Below, in pieces: positions 32,812 through 40,199 of a stretch of 64,000 nucleotides of DNA. The notes under the pieces are model-generated. The model searched no databases and was not told the DNA's origin. It was given only the letters and a program-made list of their open reading frames with translations. This DNA is from Scatosoma sp045660265 (GTDB lineage: Bacteria > Bacillota > Clostridia > Christensenellales > Borkfalkiaceae): NCBI GenBank assembly GCA_045660265.1, contig JAZRDM010000017.1, positions 1 through 64,000 of the forward strand, written 5' to 3'. Every line of letters starts with the position of its first letter. The stretch's first letter is position 1. A program made the translations under genes and the position numbers.

Positions 32812-33459
32812 ATGATTGAGAAAATTTTATCTATGCTTTCCCAAACTTATCCGTTAGAAAAAAAGGACGTCGGTGAGTTTGAAAGCTTTAAAGCAAAAGG
32901 TATGAAATTTGCTTGTCAAGCATACGAAGCAAAGGGCTTTGGCCACGTTTCCGTGATGACAGCGTCAGGCTTTTTTGGGTTAATGAAAATGGATACGTTT
33001 ATCCTTTGTCCTAAAAATAAAGACTTGCCGTTGCTCTCTTACGATCGTATTTTTGCGGCTGGAAACGATACGTTTATCGTCGAGTTATATGATACGACGA
33101 TAGAGAAAAAAGAGTATACTTTGATAGACAAGGTCGTTGAAAAGTACTCGTCTTTACCTGATAGGGTATTGCCTGACGAGGAGAATTGGTATGATGACAT
33201 TCGTCTTACACAGTCCGTTTCGAAAAAGGGTAAAAAGAAGCAGACGGCGGCGTTTAACGAGTTGCTTATCGATTACGTGTCGGCGTATTTGGCGACGGAT
33301 GCGAATGTGTGCGAAAAGGACGAAAAAATTGTACAAACGTCTAAATATGCAGAAGGCTTACTTTCTAACGGCGGTATTGCTACAGACGTGTTTAAAAAAG
33401 AACTTGGCGAAGAAAAGACGGCGAAACTGCTTCGTACAGTATTGTTTGGTACAAAATAA
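32812..33459 (+). CDS. Unrecognised cytoplasmic protein of the TetR operon
   Basis: 215 residues, no signal or membrane segment. It contains VSVMTASGFFGLMKMDTFILCP followed by LPLLSYDRIFAAGNDTFIVELYD, a pattern that faintly recalls ferredoxin-dependent bilin reductases, but not enough to assign. The C-terminal half is helical. It is the last gene of the operon and is followed by a terminator. Confidence 0.65.
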   Translation: MIEKILSMLSQTYPLEKKDVGEFESFKAKGMKFACQAYEAKGFGHVSVMTASGFFGLMKMDTFILCPKNKDLPLLSYDRIFAAGNDTFIVELYDTTIEKKEYTLIDKVVEKYSSLPDRVLPDEENWYDDIRLTQSVSKKGKKKQTAAFNELLIDYVSAYLATDANVCEKDEKIVQTSKYAEGLLSNGGIATDVFKKELGEEKTAKLLRTVLFGTK

Positions 33460-33468
33460 AGCGTAATA

Positions 33469-33499
33469 AAAACCCTGCGAAAATTTCGCAGGGTTTTAT
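33469..33499 (+). terminator. Terminator of the TetR operon
   Basis: AAAACCCTGCGAA and TTCGCAGGGTTTT form a 13-bp stem. Flanking A- and T-runs allow termination in both directions, so it may also serve the SHOCT fragment on the minus strand. Confidence 0.92.
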
Positions 33500-33512
33500 T
33501 TAATCGAGGCGA

Positions 33513-33740
33513 TTATAAGCCTAAAATTTGCTTTTTCTTGGTTTCAAATTCTTCTTGGGTAATAATTCCGTTGTCAAGCAAATCTTTCAGTTTTTTCAAA
33601 TCATCTAATTTGTCGCCGCTTTGCGTAGGCGTTGCCACGATAACGGGTGCTTGCGTTGCTTCTTGGCGTTCGTTGATAAGGGTGGATAATACTTCACCGA
33701 TTTCTTTGTAGTTGCCGATCATTTCAAATTTCGTCCAGCC
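33513..33740 (-). pseudogene. 5'-truncated SHOCT-domain gene
   Basis: The last 35 residues (DKLDDLKKLKDLLDNGIITQEEFETKKKQILGL region) form a SHOCT domain, normally found at the C-terminus. The frame contains an ATG at 33722, but no ribosome site is present, and homologous-looking sequence (GWTKFE) continues upstream of that ATG to about 33740 without a start. The expected N-terminal part, often a zinc ribbon, is missing. It abuts another truncated gene at 33743 in the opposite orientation. Confidence 0.65.
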
Positions 33741-33742
33741 CG

Positions 33743-33880
33743 AAGCGTTTACAGGTAAGTTATGCCGTCGTGTGTTATTGGGAAACAGACCGTAGCGAGC
33801 CGACTGCGCCGAATTTGGTAAAAATAGCGGATTATTTTGACGTTTCCGTGGATTATTTGTTGGGTCGAACAGAGTATTAA
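33743..33880 (+). pseudogene. C-terminal remnant of an XRE-family regulator
   Basis: 45 codons ending TAA. The reading KRLQVSYAVVCYWETDRSEPT, then NLVKIADYFDVSVDYLLGRTEY, is the second half of an XRE helix-turn-helix regulator, starting inside the HTH. No start codon or ribosome site exists, and the first part of the domain is missing. A proper terminator follows. The break coincides with the break in the SHOCT gene, which suggests a deletion or recombination joining two genes head to head. Confidence 0.7.
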
Positions 33881-33905
33881 AGCGCGCATTTTTGCGCGCT
33901 TTTTA
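33879..33905 (+). terminator. Terminator after the XRE remnant
   Basis: AAAGCGCGC and GCGCGCTTT with loop ATTTTT, followed by TTTAT. Confidence 0.85.
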
Positions 33906-33986
33906 TAATTTCATCTCGTACATGCCTAGGGGATTTTGAAATATAAGCAGGATGAACAATATTTAAAAAATTATTTATAAAAAGCA

Positions 33987-34015
33987 TTGACAAGAAAAAA
34001 GGAAAGTTGTATAAT
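33987..34015 (+). promoter_or_regulatory. Promoter of tRNA-Ala
   Basis: Consensus TTGACA (33987-33992), 17-base spacer and TATAAT (34010-34015), 12 bases before the tRNA. Confidence 0.88.
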
Positions 34016-34027
34016 AAGTTTGTTTAT

Positions 34028-34103
34028 GGGGTTATGGCTCAGTTGGTAGAGCGCCTCGTTCGCAACGAGGAGGCCAGCGGTTCGAATCCGCTTAGCTCCA
34101 CCA
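34028..34103 (+). tRNA. tRNA-Ala (CGC), prophage attachment locus
   Basis: 76 bases with encoded CCA. The anticodon stem CCTCG/CGAGG encloses TTCGCAA, anticodon CGC; the T-stem is AGCGG/CCGCT. The acceptor stem GGGGTTA/TAGCTCC includes two G-T wobbles. A tyrosine integrase gene points toward it 120 bases downstream and phage genes follow, so its 3' end is the likely attL core. The other att copy should lie beyond the window. Confidence 0.95.
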
Positions 34104-34107
34104 AAGC

Positions 34108-34147
34108 ACGGCATTTATGCAAATAATCTTGCATAAATGCCGTTTTT
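34108..34147 (+). terminator. Terminator after tRNA-Ala
   Basis: ACGGCATTTATGCAA and TTGCATAAATGCCGT form a perfect 15-bp stem with loop ATAATC, followed by TTTTTC. Confidence 0.92.
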
Positions 34148-34197
34148 CTTTTGCAATTTTGTATAAATATTTGTCAAAAATTGCGGTTTTGGTAGGG

Positions 34198-34221
34198 TTT
34201 GGGGAACAATTTGGGGAACAA
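34198..34221 (+). repeat. Tandem 12-base repeats beside the integrase gene
   Basis: TTTGGGGAACAA occurs twice back to back (34198-34209 and 34210-34221), between the presumed attL and the integrase stop. Direct repeats here are typical arm-type binding sites of tyrosine integrases; that role is inference. Confidence 0.7.
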
Positions 34222-34223
34222 AA

Positions 34224-35477
34224 TTATTGTTTTTCAAGTTTCGCAACAGGGAAAATAACCTTGTTCATTTCTTCGCGCATAAACTTATCGGGAAAGTGCG
34301 TATAATGCTTTGCGATCAAGCGAACGGGTGAATCTCCGATCCATATTTCTACGATTTCTTGACGAACGTACTGTTGACAAATCGTAGAAAAAGTATGTCG
34401 CAAATTATAAGCAGATTTCTCTTCACCTAAAAGTTCTTTAAAAAGCTTATTTGCTGTTACGGCTCGTACTTTTCGGTGTAATGGCGAAGTCCAGTCGATC
34501 AATCCTCGTGCCTGTATAGGTATGGGGATTTTTTTATACTCGATTTTCCCGTTTTTTCGTTTACGGTTTCGTGCAATCAAGAACTCGCCTTCGACGCGTG
34601 TCTCTTCGTCGAGTTCGGATGCGCGCAGTCCAAAGAAATAATAAAAGTATGCCATTTGCCGAATTTTATCAAATCGTGGCTCGTTAATGCGGCATAAGAA
34701 GCTGTCGATTTCTTCTTCGGATAAAGCTTCACGAACTTGCCTTTCGGCGCGGTGAAAGGGCACGAGCGCAACTGGATTGACCGTTATCAATCCAAGAGCC
34801 ATGGCAAATTTAAAAACGCTGTTAAAAACAGTTCGCATATCTTCATAGCCTCGCGCGGAGAGCGTATTCATATATTCAGATAATTCAATTGTTGTAATCG
34901 TCGAGATGCGTTTTTCTTTTATTGAAGTTGGTATTCTATTGAAACGGACTCGATAATCTCCAAGCGTTTTCGGTGTTATTTTGCTTTTTGATTTGTGTGC
35001 AAAAAACTTTTCGAAAATGTCGGCAAATAGATCTGATAAACCATCATTGCGACGAATGCGATATTTTTCAATCTTTTCCGATGTTGTTTTTGCTAAAAAC
35101 TTTTTTTTCGCCTCCGCCAAGTCGGTGGAGGATGCAGTTATATTATAACCATTTGAGCGGTAGCGAATTTCGTAGCAATACGAGTTCCTACCGCTTTCTC
35201 TTTTTATAACGTGAGCGCAAAGGCCGTTCGCTATAAATTCTTTTTTAAATGTAATCGCCATCTTTGAAATCTCCTTAAGTGTAAATTTCATGATAGTCGT
35301 TACAGATTTTGTATGTTGTTGTAGTTTAACTGCGCTGCCTTGGGATTCCAAGGTAACGAGCCGTTCGATCAAGGCGGTGTAGTCGCCGGCGATATTCATA
35401 ATCTCGTGCCGCTCACGCGCCATCATCAGTTTTTGAGTGATAGTTATAAAATCATCAGATAAATTGCTCTTATGCAT
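34224..35477 (-). CDS. int: Tyrosine-family phage integrase
   Basis: 417 residues. The catalytic domain shows the first arginine in FGLRASELD, LRHTF with the second histidine/arginine pair, and the tyrosine in AKHYTHF near the C-terminus. Core-binding and arm-type domains precede it. It catalyses site-specific integration, here at tRNA-Ala. Two starts are well supported: ATG 35477 (AAAGGAGAAG) and ATG 35261 (AAGGAG), the latter giving a 345-residue protein of more usual length. The first 72 residues are of unusual composition and unknown role. Confidence 0.92.
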   Translation of the reverse strand: MHKSNLSDDFITITQKLMMARERHEIMNIAGDYTALIERLVTLESQGSAVKLQQHTKSVTTIMKFTLKEISKMAITFKKEFIANGLCAHVIKRESGRNSYCYEIRYRSNGYNITASSTDLAEAKKKFLAKTTSEKIEKYRIRRNDGLSDLFADIFEKFFAHKSKSKITPKTLGDYRVRFNRIPTSIKEKRISTITTIELSEYMNTLSARGYEDMRTVFNSVFKFAMALGLITVNPVALVPFHRAERQVREALSEEEIDSFLCRINEPRFDKIRQMAYFYYFFGLRASELDEETRVEGEFLIARNRKRKNGKIEYKKIPIPIQARGLIDWTSPLHRKVRAVTANKLFKELLGEEKSAYNLRHTFSTICQQYVRQEIVEIWIGDSPVRLIAKHYTHFPDKFMREEMNKVIFPVAKLEKQ

Positions 35478-35550
35478 TTTTTCTTCTCCTTTGTAATTTG
35501 TAAAGATTTTTGAACGTCCTTACATTTTCAAAGGGAAGATAGATAAATAA

Positions 35551-35566
35551 TTGCAATTAACTGCAA
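35551..35566 (+). promoter_or_regulatory. Prophage palindrome, site 1
   Basis: TTGCAATTAACTGCAA, about 75 bases upstream of the integrase start. It is a member of a dispersed 16-base family (consensus TTGCARTTRACTGCAA). Confidence 0.6.
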
Positions 35567-35603
35567 TTTTGTACTGATATCTACTTATAAAATCGCCTTC
35601 TTT

Positions 35604-35957
35604 TTACTTATTCGTTTTTGCATCGGTGGCGATTTCTAATAGTTTTATTTGAGCGTCAACAAATTCTTCCCCGAGAATTTCGTCGGCTCGGGACAAGACG
35701 TGGAAACGATAACGGTCTTTGTCCGATAAAACGATTGCGTGGCTGTCGCTCAACCCAAGCGCGCGTTCTTCGTCCGTAAAGGTGGGGGCGAGCCCAAGGG
35801 CACGTTCGATTGCTTGCATAGTATCTATGCGAGGGTGTTTTACTACGCCGAAAAGAATTTTTTCAACCGTGCTTTTAGGTAAATTCGCCCGTTCGGAAAG
35901 TTCTTCTATTGAAAGTCCTGCGTTTTTTCGAATTTCATTCAGTTGATTTGGGTTCAT
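35604..35957 (-). CDS. CI-like phage repressor (XRE family)
   Basis: 117 residues. The N-terminal HTH is MNPNQLNEIRKNAGLSIEEL followed by NLPKSTVEKILFGVVKHPRIDT. The C-terminal part (SDKDRYRFHVLSRADEILGEEF) is short, with no LexA-type protease domain, so induction would need another route. The start 35957 has AGGAG at a normal distance; a frame from 36014 has none. It is divergent from a Cro-like gene, with promoters and AACTCC operators between them. Confidence 0.85.
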   Translation of the reverse strand: MNPNQLNEIRKNAGLSIEELSERANLPKSTVEKILFGVVKHPRIDTMQAIERALGLAPTFTDEERALGLSDSHAIVLSDKDRYRFHVLSRADEILGEEFVDAQIKLLEIATDAKTNK

Positions 35958-35985
35958 AGTCAAAACTCCTAAAAATATTTTTTTC

Positions 35986-36014
35986 ATTGTACAAAAAAAC
36001 TCCAAAAAATGCAA
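35986..36014 (-). promoter_or_regulatory. Repressor-maintenance promoter
   Basis: On the minus strand TTGCAT (36014-36009), a 17-base spacer and TACAAT (35991-35986), about 30 bases upstream of the repressor start. An operator copy lies in the spacer. Confidence 0.7.
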
Positions 36015-36033
36015 TAAATTTTATATAAAACGC

Positions 36034-36062
36034 TTGACAAACGCAAAATTTGGAGTTATAAT
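36034..36062 (+). promoter_or_regulatory. Early rightward promoter
   Basis: Consensus TTGACA (36034-36039), 17-base spacer and TATAAT (36057-36062), driving the Cro-like gene and early operon. The spacer contains TTTGGAGTT. Confidence 0.88.
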
Positions 36063-36104
36063 AAAATCGAAAAACGCCAAAAAAGGAGTTTTAAACAAAA
36101 AGGA

Positions 36105-36263
36105 ATGAGTGCGTATGCACTTGCTAAAGCGGTAGGGTATAAGCCACAAACGGCTTACAACTGGGTGTATGGACATGGGACACCAACTCCTGCGGTAATG
36201 TTAAAAATGACGAACATTTTAGAGATTTCAGCGCAAGAAATTTTGGAAATGTTCGCGGAGTAA
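36105..36263 (+). CDS. Cro-like small HTH protein
   Basis: 52 residues: MSAYALAKAVGYKPQTAYNW, then VYGHGTPTPAVMLKMTNIL and AQEILEMFAE. This is a compact Cro/C1-type helix-turn-helix lacking most of helix 1. The ribosome site is poorly placed (GGAG 17 bases upstream, AGG next to the ATG), and the frame is open upstream without a start codon, so the true start is uncertain. As the first gene of the early operon it is probably the lytic-side regulator. Confidence 0.7.
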   Translation: MSAYALAKAVGYKPQTAYNWVYGHGTPTPAVMLKMTNILEISAQEILEMFAE

Positions 36264-36276
36264 ACGGAGAAAGTAT

Positions 36277-36675
36277 ATGCAAGAAGTTATTCAATTTGAT
36301 AGAAACGGAGAAACGGGCAACATTTTTTATATATTACGTGAAGCAAGTAGTATATTGAAAGCGCAAGGCAGGGTACTCGAAAGCGTGAAAATGTTTGAGC
36401 GTGTTAAGAAAGAGGACTACGATCAAGCGTTGGCTGTTATAGGAGAGTATGTGAAATTGCAAGACATCACTTATAAGCCGAGATATCAACCTCGGACATA
36501 CGAACAGCTGATACAGTTCTCCAAAGACGCACAGATAAGCCAAGAATGGATTGTAAGATTACTCCGTTATTACACGGATACGCTTGGCTGGGGTATGCAA
36601 GAAAGTCTTGATTACGTCGTCGGCTTATTTGAGAACGGTACGATACAAGAAATTAAAAAGCTGGGAGGATTATGA
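36277..36675 (+). CDS. Early phage protein, unknown
   Basis: 132 residues, soluble. It has a helical N-terminal half (NIFYILREASSILKAQGRVL) and a Tyr-rich centre (YKPRYQPRTYEQLIQFS). Not recognised. It starts 13 bases after the Cro-like gene, behind ACGGAGAAAG, and continues the early operon. Confidence 0.65.
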   Translation: MQEVIQFDRNGETGNIFYILREASSILKAQGRVLESVKMFERVKKEDYDQALAVIGEYVKLQDITYKPRYQPRTYEQLIQFSKDAQISQEWIVRLLRYYTDTLGWGMQESLDYVVGLFENGTIQEIKKLGGL

Positions 36676-36676
36676 G

Positions 36677-36880
36677 ATGGAAAATAAGGCTGAATTTGTA
36701 GAAAAGTATTTAAAACCCTTATTGATTGCCGCGAATGTCGAAGCGATTGACGCGGTGTACGAAAAGCAGGGCGGCGAGGAGATCGTAAGGATTACGTTTT
36801 GGGGAGGCGGAACGCACGAAAAAAACGTTTCCTGCGACAGCTTAATTGCTTTATCGAGAGATGTATTAAAAGGTCTATAA
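36677..36880 (+). CDS. Small early phage protein, unknown
   Basis: 67 residues: MENKAEFVEKYLKPLLIAAN, then VRITFWGGGTHEKNVSCDSL. Unknown family with a short beta-rich centre. The start is ATG 36677 behind GGGAGG; a longer frame from 36584 overlaps the previous gene out of phase and is rejected. It is adjacent to the previous stop. Confidence 0.65.
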   Translation: MENKAEFVEKYLKPLLIAANVEAIDAVYEKQGGEEIVRITFWGGGTHEKNVSCDSLIALSRDVLKGL

Positions 36881-36902
36881 ACGAGAAAGGAGGTAGTAAA
36901 AC

Positions 36903-37121
36903 GTGAAAGCAGAGAGAGCGAGAAAATATCCGCGAATGGAAAAGCTTATCCATCGTCGTCAAGTTATGAATTTAACGCGCGAGGAACTCGCCGAGCAGAG
37001 CGGTGTAAGCAAGTACGTGATAACGGAGTACGAGCACGGTGGGAGAGTTCCCAAGACGGACGTTATGGCAAAGATTGCCGCTGTTCTCAAATGCACGGTG
37101 GACGAGCTTATCGATAAATAA
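36903..37121 (+). CDS. Small XRE-family regulator
   Basis: 72 residues with a full HTH (MNLTREELAEQSGVSKYVIT, then YEHGGRVPKTDVMAKIAAVL) and the CTVDELID ending common to these proteins. GTG 36903 starts it, behind AAAGGAGG. It is a second early regulator, in addition to the Cro-like protein. Confidence 0.82.
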   Translation: MKAERARKYPRMEKLIHRRQVMNLTREELAEQSGVSKYVITEYEHGGRVPKTDVMAKIAAVLKCTVDELIDK

Positions 37122-37145
37122 ATACAAAAGAAAGAGGTAATAGAA

Positions 37146-37358
37146 ATGATTGGAGGAATTGAGCCGTCGTGGCTCGGAAAATGCCGAGACGAATCTTATA
37201 TAACCAAGAGAGAGTTTGTCGAATACTGTTCGGCGTGCGGTACGCCGATGTATGACGACGAGGAAATTTACGACTGTGCCGACGGGTTTGTGTGCGCAAA
37301 GTGCTACGAAAACCGTCAGCGTAACGAGGAAGAAGGAGGCGAGGACGATGAGTATTGA
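37146..37358 (+). CDS. Small zinc-ribbon phage protein
   Basis: 70 residues with two CxxC pairs (EYCSACGTPM and FVCAKCYENR), so probably one zinc site, and an acidic C-terminus (NEEEGGEDDEY). Function unknown. The last four codons overlap the start of the next gene. Confidence 0.7.
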   Translation: MIGGIEPSWLGKCRDESYITKREFVEYCSACGTPMYDDEEIYDCADGFVCAKCYENRQRNEEEGGEDDEY

Positions 37359-37494
37359 AACGGTATTGATTTTGAACAGCGTGGCATTAGGGCTTGGAAT
37401 AATCTTTATGACGGTACTTTTAGTGCTACTGTTTAAAGCAGAACGTAAACTTGCAAAGTACGGCGAATCGAAGTTCTTCATTCGCAAGAAATAA
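37348..37494 (+). CDS. Single-span small membrane protein
   Basis: 48 residues: an N-terminal transmembrane helix (VLILNSVALGLGIIFMTVLL) and a basic tail (KAERKLAKYGESKFFIRKK). ATG 37348 follows AGAAGGAGG inside the end of the zinc-ribbon gene, an 11-base overlap. Unknown role. Confidence 0.65.
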   Translation: MSIETVLILNSVALGLGIIFMTVLLVLLFKAERKLAKYGESKFFIRKK

Positions 37495-37613
37495 GAAGAT
37501 AGACAGCGTGGAAAAACGTCTCTATCGCGCAAGCGTGTCGAACAGGTGAACTACATCAAACGGCATGGCTACGCAGGCGGTTAAAAAGCCGCCTATATGG
37601 GGAAGAGGCAAAA

Positions 37614-37640
37614 GTGGGTTCAATTCCCGCAACCCCAACA
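37614..37640 (+). other. Possible tRNA 3'-half relic
   Basis: GTGGG-TTCAATT-CCCGC is a perfect tRNA T-arm, followed by AACCCC-A-ACA, which would be the 3' acceptor strand, discriminator and a degraded CCA. No matching 5' acceptor (GGGGTT), D-arm or anticodon arm is found in the 100 bases upstream. The rest of 37495-37662 holds a GGCGG/CCGCC stem near 37577-37593 and no gene. Confidence 0.35.
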
Positions 37641-37662
37641 AATACACTTTAAGGAGGCTATT

Positions 37663-38808
37663 ATGGCTATTTACAAACCTTCACAGGAAACGTTCAGCAA
37701 TCAACGTTTCTCGGCAATTATTTATGGCGCACCGGGCACGGGCAAGACAACGCTTGCTTGCTCTGCGCCGAATCCTATCCTTGTCGATCTCGATAAAGGC
37801 TTGCAACGTATCCGTGCGCAGCATAGAACGGACTTTATTAGAGTCGATACCTACGAGCAGTTGCTTGCGGATCTTGAAAGCGAAGAATTGAAAGAGTACG
37901 AAACGATCGTCATTGATACGGGCGGATCGCTCATTACGTACATGCAGAACTATGTAATGAAACAAGATCCTTCGCAGAACAAGACGAAATCGGGCACGAT
38001 CTCAATCAAAGGACACGGCGCGGTAAAAGCAGAATTCCAGCGACTTACAAACTGGCTAAAAACGACGTTGAATAAAAACATTATCTACGTATTTCATTCT
38101 ATTGAAGAGAAGAACAAGGATAATACGGTCCAGCGTTTGTTGTGCGAAGGCAGTTCGAAGAATATCGTATGGCAACCCTGCGATTTCGGCGGCTACGTTT
38201 ACATGAACGGCGACCAACGAGTGATCGGTTTTACCCCTACGGACGAGTATTTCGCGAAAGGTTGCTACGGCATTAATGGCGTACGTAAAATTCCGACCTT
38301 GGGCGATGCGGACAAGAACGATTACATTACACGATTGTTTGCGGAAGCGAACGCAAATATCGCAAAGGATAACGATTTCTTTAAAGCAGAGCGTGAAGAA
38401 TACGAGAAAGTCATGGAAGAAGGGCGAAAGATGATCGAGAGCTGGGACAAGCCTGAACAGTTTACCAACGGTTCGGCGGAATTGAACAAACTCTCTCACA
38501 AATTGACGTCGCTCGTAGAGCTCAAAGCTATTTGCAAAGAGCGTATTACCGCGCTCGGCTTTGTTTGGGATCGTGAAAAGAAGGCGTATGTCTCACTCGC
38601 AAAGGAAGATTCTAAAACGGACCAGACCGAAACAAAGAAGAAAGGTCGCGATATTGCAGACGATATTCTTAACGGGCTTACCGCGAAGGGTGAAAAAAAT
38701 GACGATAGAGCCTTAAAAGACGATACGGCGAACGAGAAGACGAAAGAAAGCGAAAAGGCCGAAAAAACGGCAAAAGAACAGGCTACGGACGAGGTTGATG
38801 GTAAATGA
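37663..38808 (+). CDS. Sak4-like RecA-fold ATPase (AAA_24), phage recombination
   Basis: 381 residues. Walker A GAPGTGKTT lies near residue 21 and Walker B is ETIVIDTGG near 86. The core ends near 270, and a long Lys/Glu-rich C-terminal tail follows (about 330-381). This is the phage nucleotide-binding AAA_24/Sak4 type, proposed to promote single-strand annealing with an ssDNA-binding protein. The start ATG 37663 follows AAGGAGG. It overlaps the nuclease gene by four bases, a typical recombination pair. Confidence 0.8.
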   Translation: MAIYKPSQETFSNQRFSAIIYGAPGTGKTTLACSAPNPILVDLDKGLQRIRAQHRTDFIRVDTYEQLLADLESEELKEYETIVIDTGGSLITYMQNYVMKQDPSQNKTKSGTISIKGHGAVKAEFQRLTNWLKTTLNKNIIYVFHSIEEKNKDNTVQRLLCEGSSKNIVWQPCDFGGYVYMNGDQRVIGFTPTDEYFAKGCYGINGVRKIPTLGDADKNDYITRLFAEANANIAKDNDFFKAEREEYEKVMEEGRKMIESWDKPEQFTNGSAELNKLSHKLTSLVELKAICKERITALGFVWDREKKAYVSLAKEDSKTDQTETKKKGRDIADDILNGLTAKGEKNDDRALKDDTANEKTKESEKAEKTAKEQATDEVDGK

Positions 38809-39455
38809 AGAATGAGCGTTATTTAATAACGCAGTCTCTCCTTTCTGCGTGGTTGTATCAATTCAACTGCGCAGAGGGGCATGAAGAAACTGCAAGGGAA
38901 GAATTTTTAAAAACTCTGAGGCGAGAGCCGTTTGAGCAAAACGAGATAATGCTACGTGGGCTCTCGTTTGAAAATGCGGTACAAGAGATGCTCCGCGGTG
39001 ACGATCAGCCTGCGTATGAGCATTGCGAAATTTATGCTAAGCGAAGCAAGGAAAAAGAATTTAAGTGTATCGTGGAAATGGCAAAAATCATGAAAGGCGG
39101 TACTTATCAGCTGACTGCATACAAGGACAAAGTGATCGCTGGCGAGAATTTTTTATTGATGGCAAAATGCGACTGGGTAAAAGCCGGGGTAGTGTATGAT
39201 TGCAAGCGTGTGCAAGAATATGCGGCTGTTGGCAAATATTTGGAGTCTGTTCAGCATCCGATGTATCTTGAAGTATTATCGACAGCGACGGAATTCAAAT
39301 ATGAAATTTGCGACGGCGAAGATATTTACGAGGAACGTTATACGCGTCTCGATATTCCGCAGAGCATTGATGCGACGATCGCAAACTTTACTAAAAGTCT
39401 TAAAGATGAAGGGCTGTGGGAGACGTACACAACCCTGTGGAAATCGAAATATTAA
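38805..39455 (+). CDS. PD-(D/E)XK phage nuclease
   Basis: 216 residues. The active-site pattern is visible: an acidic residue in MAKCDWVKAG, then YDCKRV as the (D/E)xK element, and a downstream Gln/His in ESVQHPMY, near residues 125-155. Such enzymes process DNA ends for recombination. It is coupled (ATGA overlap) to the Sak4-like ATPase and probably acts with it. Confidence 0.75.
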   Translation: MKNERYLITQSLLSAWLYQFNCAEGHEETAREEFLKTLRREPFEQNEIMLRGLSFENAVQEMLRGDDQPAYEHCEIYAKRSKEKEFKCIVEMAKIMKGGTYQLTAYKDKVIAGENFLLMAKCDWVKAGVVYDCKRVQEYAAVGKYLESVQHPMYLEVLSTATEFKYEICDGEDIYEERYTRLDIPQSIDATIANFTKSLKDEGLWETYTTLWKSKY

Positions 39456-39464
39456 AGGTGGAAC

Positions 39465-40187
39465 ATGGCAGGAGTAAAAGGATTTACATTTTGGGAGAAC
39501 TACTATACAACGATCAGCGATCCCGACAACGAGCTTTCGGACGAAGAAAAGGGCCAGCTCTATAAAGCTATAATCGAGTACATTTTTGACGGCAGAAAGC
39601 CCGAGTTTAAAGGCGTTACTCGCGCCATATTTTCCGCACTTCTGCCAAGTCTCGACCTTTCAAAAACAAGGTCGCAAAGCAGACAAAGCGGGAAGAAAAC
39701 GGAAACAAACGAAAATCAAAATCAAAACAAACGAAAATCAAAACGCAATCAAACTGAAAAGAAAACGGAAACAAACGAAAATCAAAGTGATGATTGTGAC
39801 CTTTATATAAATAATAAAAGTATTATCCTGACGGATAATACGAAAGGAGAAGATATAAAGGGGGATTATAAGGGGGAAGAAAACGCAAGAGAAAGCTTCT
39901 TTAAGTCTCATCCAAATATCGTTATCGATAACTATGATCCGTCGGTTTTATTAGAATTGACAGACGAAGATTGGGAAACAATAGCGTTGCAATTCGAGAA
40001 AAGCGAGTGGTTGCGGAAGAACGTAAAAACGATGTCGATGTTATGTAGGCTTTCGAGCAAGATTCTCGCCGGGGTGTATGCGCCGTTTGAAAAAGTGCAA
40101 AACGAGAAAGACGATGACTTAACCGAAGAAGAACGGCGCGACAACGAAGAGTGGTTTGAAAAGAATTTTGGACATACCAGCGGATAA
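39465..40187 (+). CDS. DUF6291 protein, probable replication protein
   Basis: 240 residues. The N-terminal domain (TFWENYYTTISDPDNELSDE, then LYKAIIEYIFDGRKPEF) is the DUF6291 type found just upstream of helicase loaders in Firmicutes phages. The middle is a low-complexity Asn/Lys/Glu/Gln linker with the repeat KKTETNENQN. A C-terminal helical part follows. A replication-initiation role is inferred from position. Confidence 0.7.
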   Translation: MAGVKGFTFWENYYTTISDPDNELSDEEKGQLYKAIIEYIFDGRKPEFKGVTRAIFSALLPSLDLSKTRSQSRQSGKKTETNENQNQNKRKSKRNQTEKKTETNENQSDDCDLYINNKSIILTDNTKGEDIKGDYKGEENARESFFKSHPNIVIDNYDPSVLLELTDEDWETIALQFEKSEWLRKNVKTMSMLCRLSSKILAGVYAPFEKVQNEKDDDLTEEERRDNEEWFEKNFGHTSG

Positions 40188-40199
40188 TAGGAGGCTCAA

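Larger units (their letters stand above)
35964..36087 (+). promoter_or_regulatory. Lysogeny control region with AACTCC operators
   Basis: The element AACTCCWAAA recurs: AACTCCTAAA at 35964, AACTCCAAAA at 35998, inverted TTTGGAGTT at 36049, and inverted AAGGAGTT at about 36082. Two copies fall inside the spacers of the divergent promoters, where a repressor would switch between them. This is a lambda-like immunity layout. Confidence 0.6.

Noticed and set aside
32812..33459. Ferredoxin-dependent bilin reductase
   Set aside because: A short stretch (LPLLSYDRI and nearby) recalls the family, but key conserved residues could not be confirmed, so the gene was left unassigned.
37614..37640. Intact phage tRNA gene
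   Set aside because: No 5' acceptor strand, D-arm or anticodon arm can be paired upstream; only the T-arm and 3' end are present, so it is listed as a relic.
37565..37891. Frame starting MATQAVKKPPIWGRG before the Sak4-like gene
   Set aside because: Its only support is translation of the tRNA-like T-arm, and it overlaps the well-supported ATPase gene out of frame.
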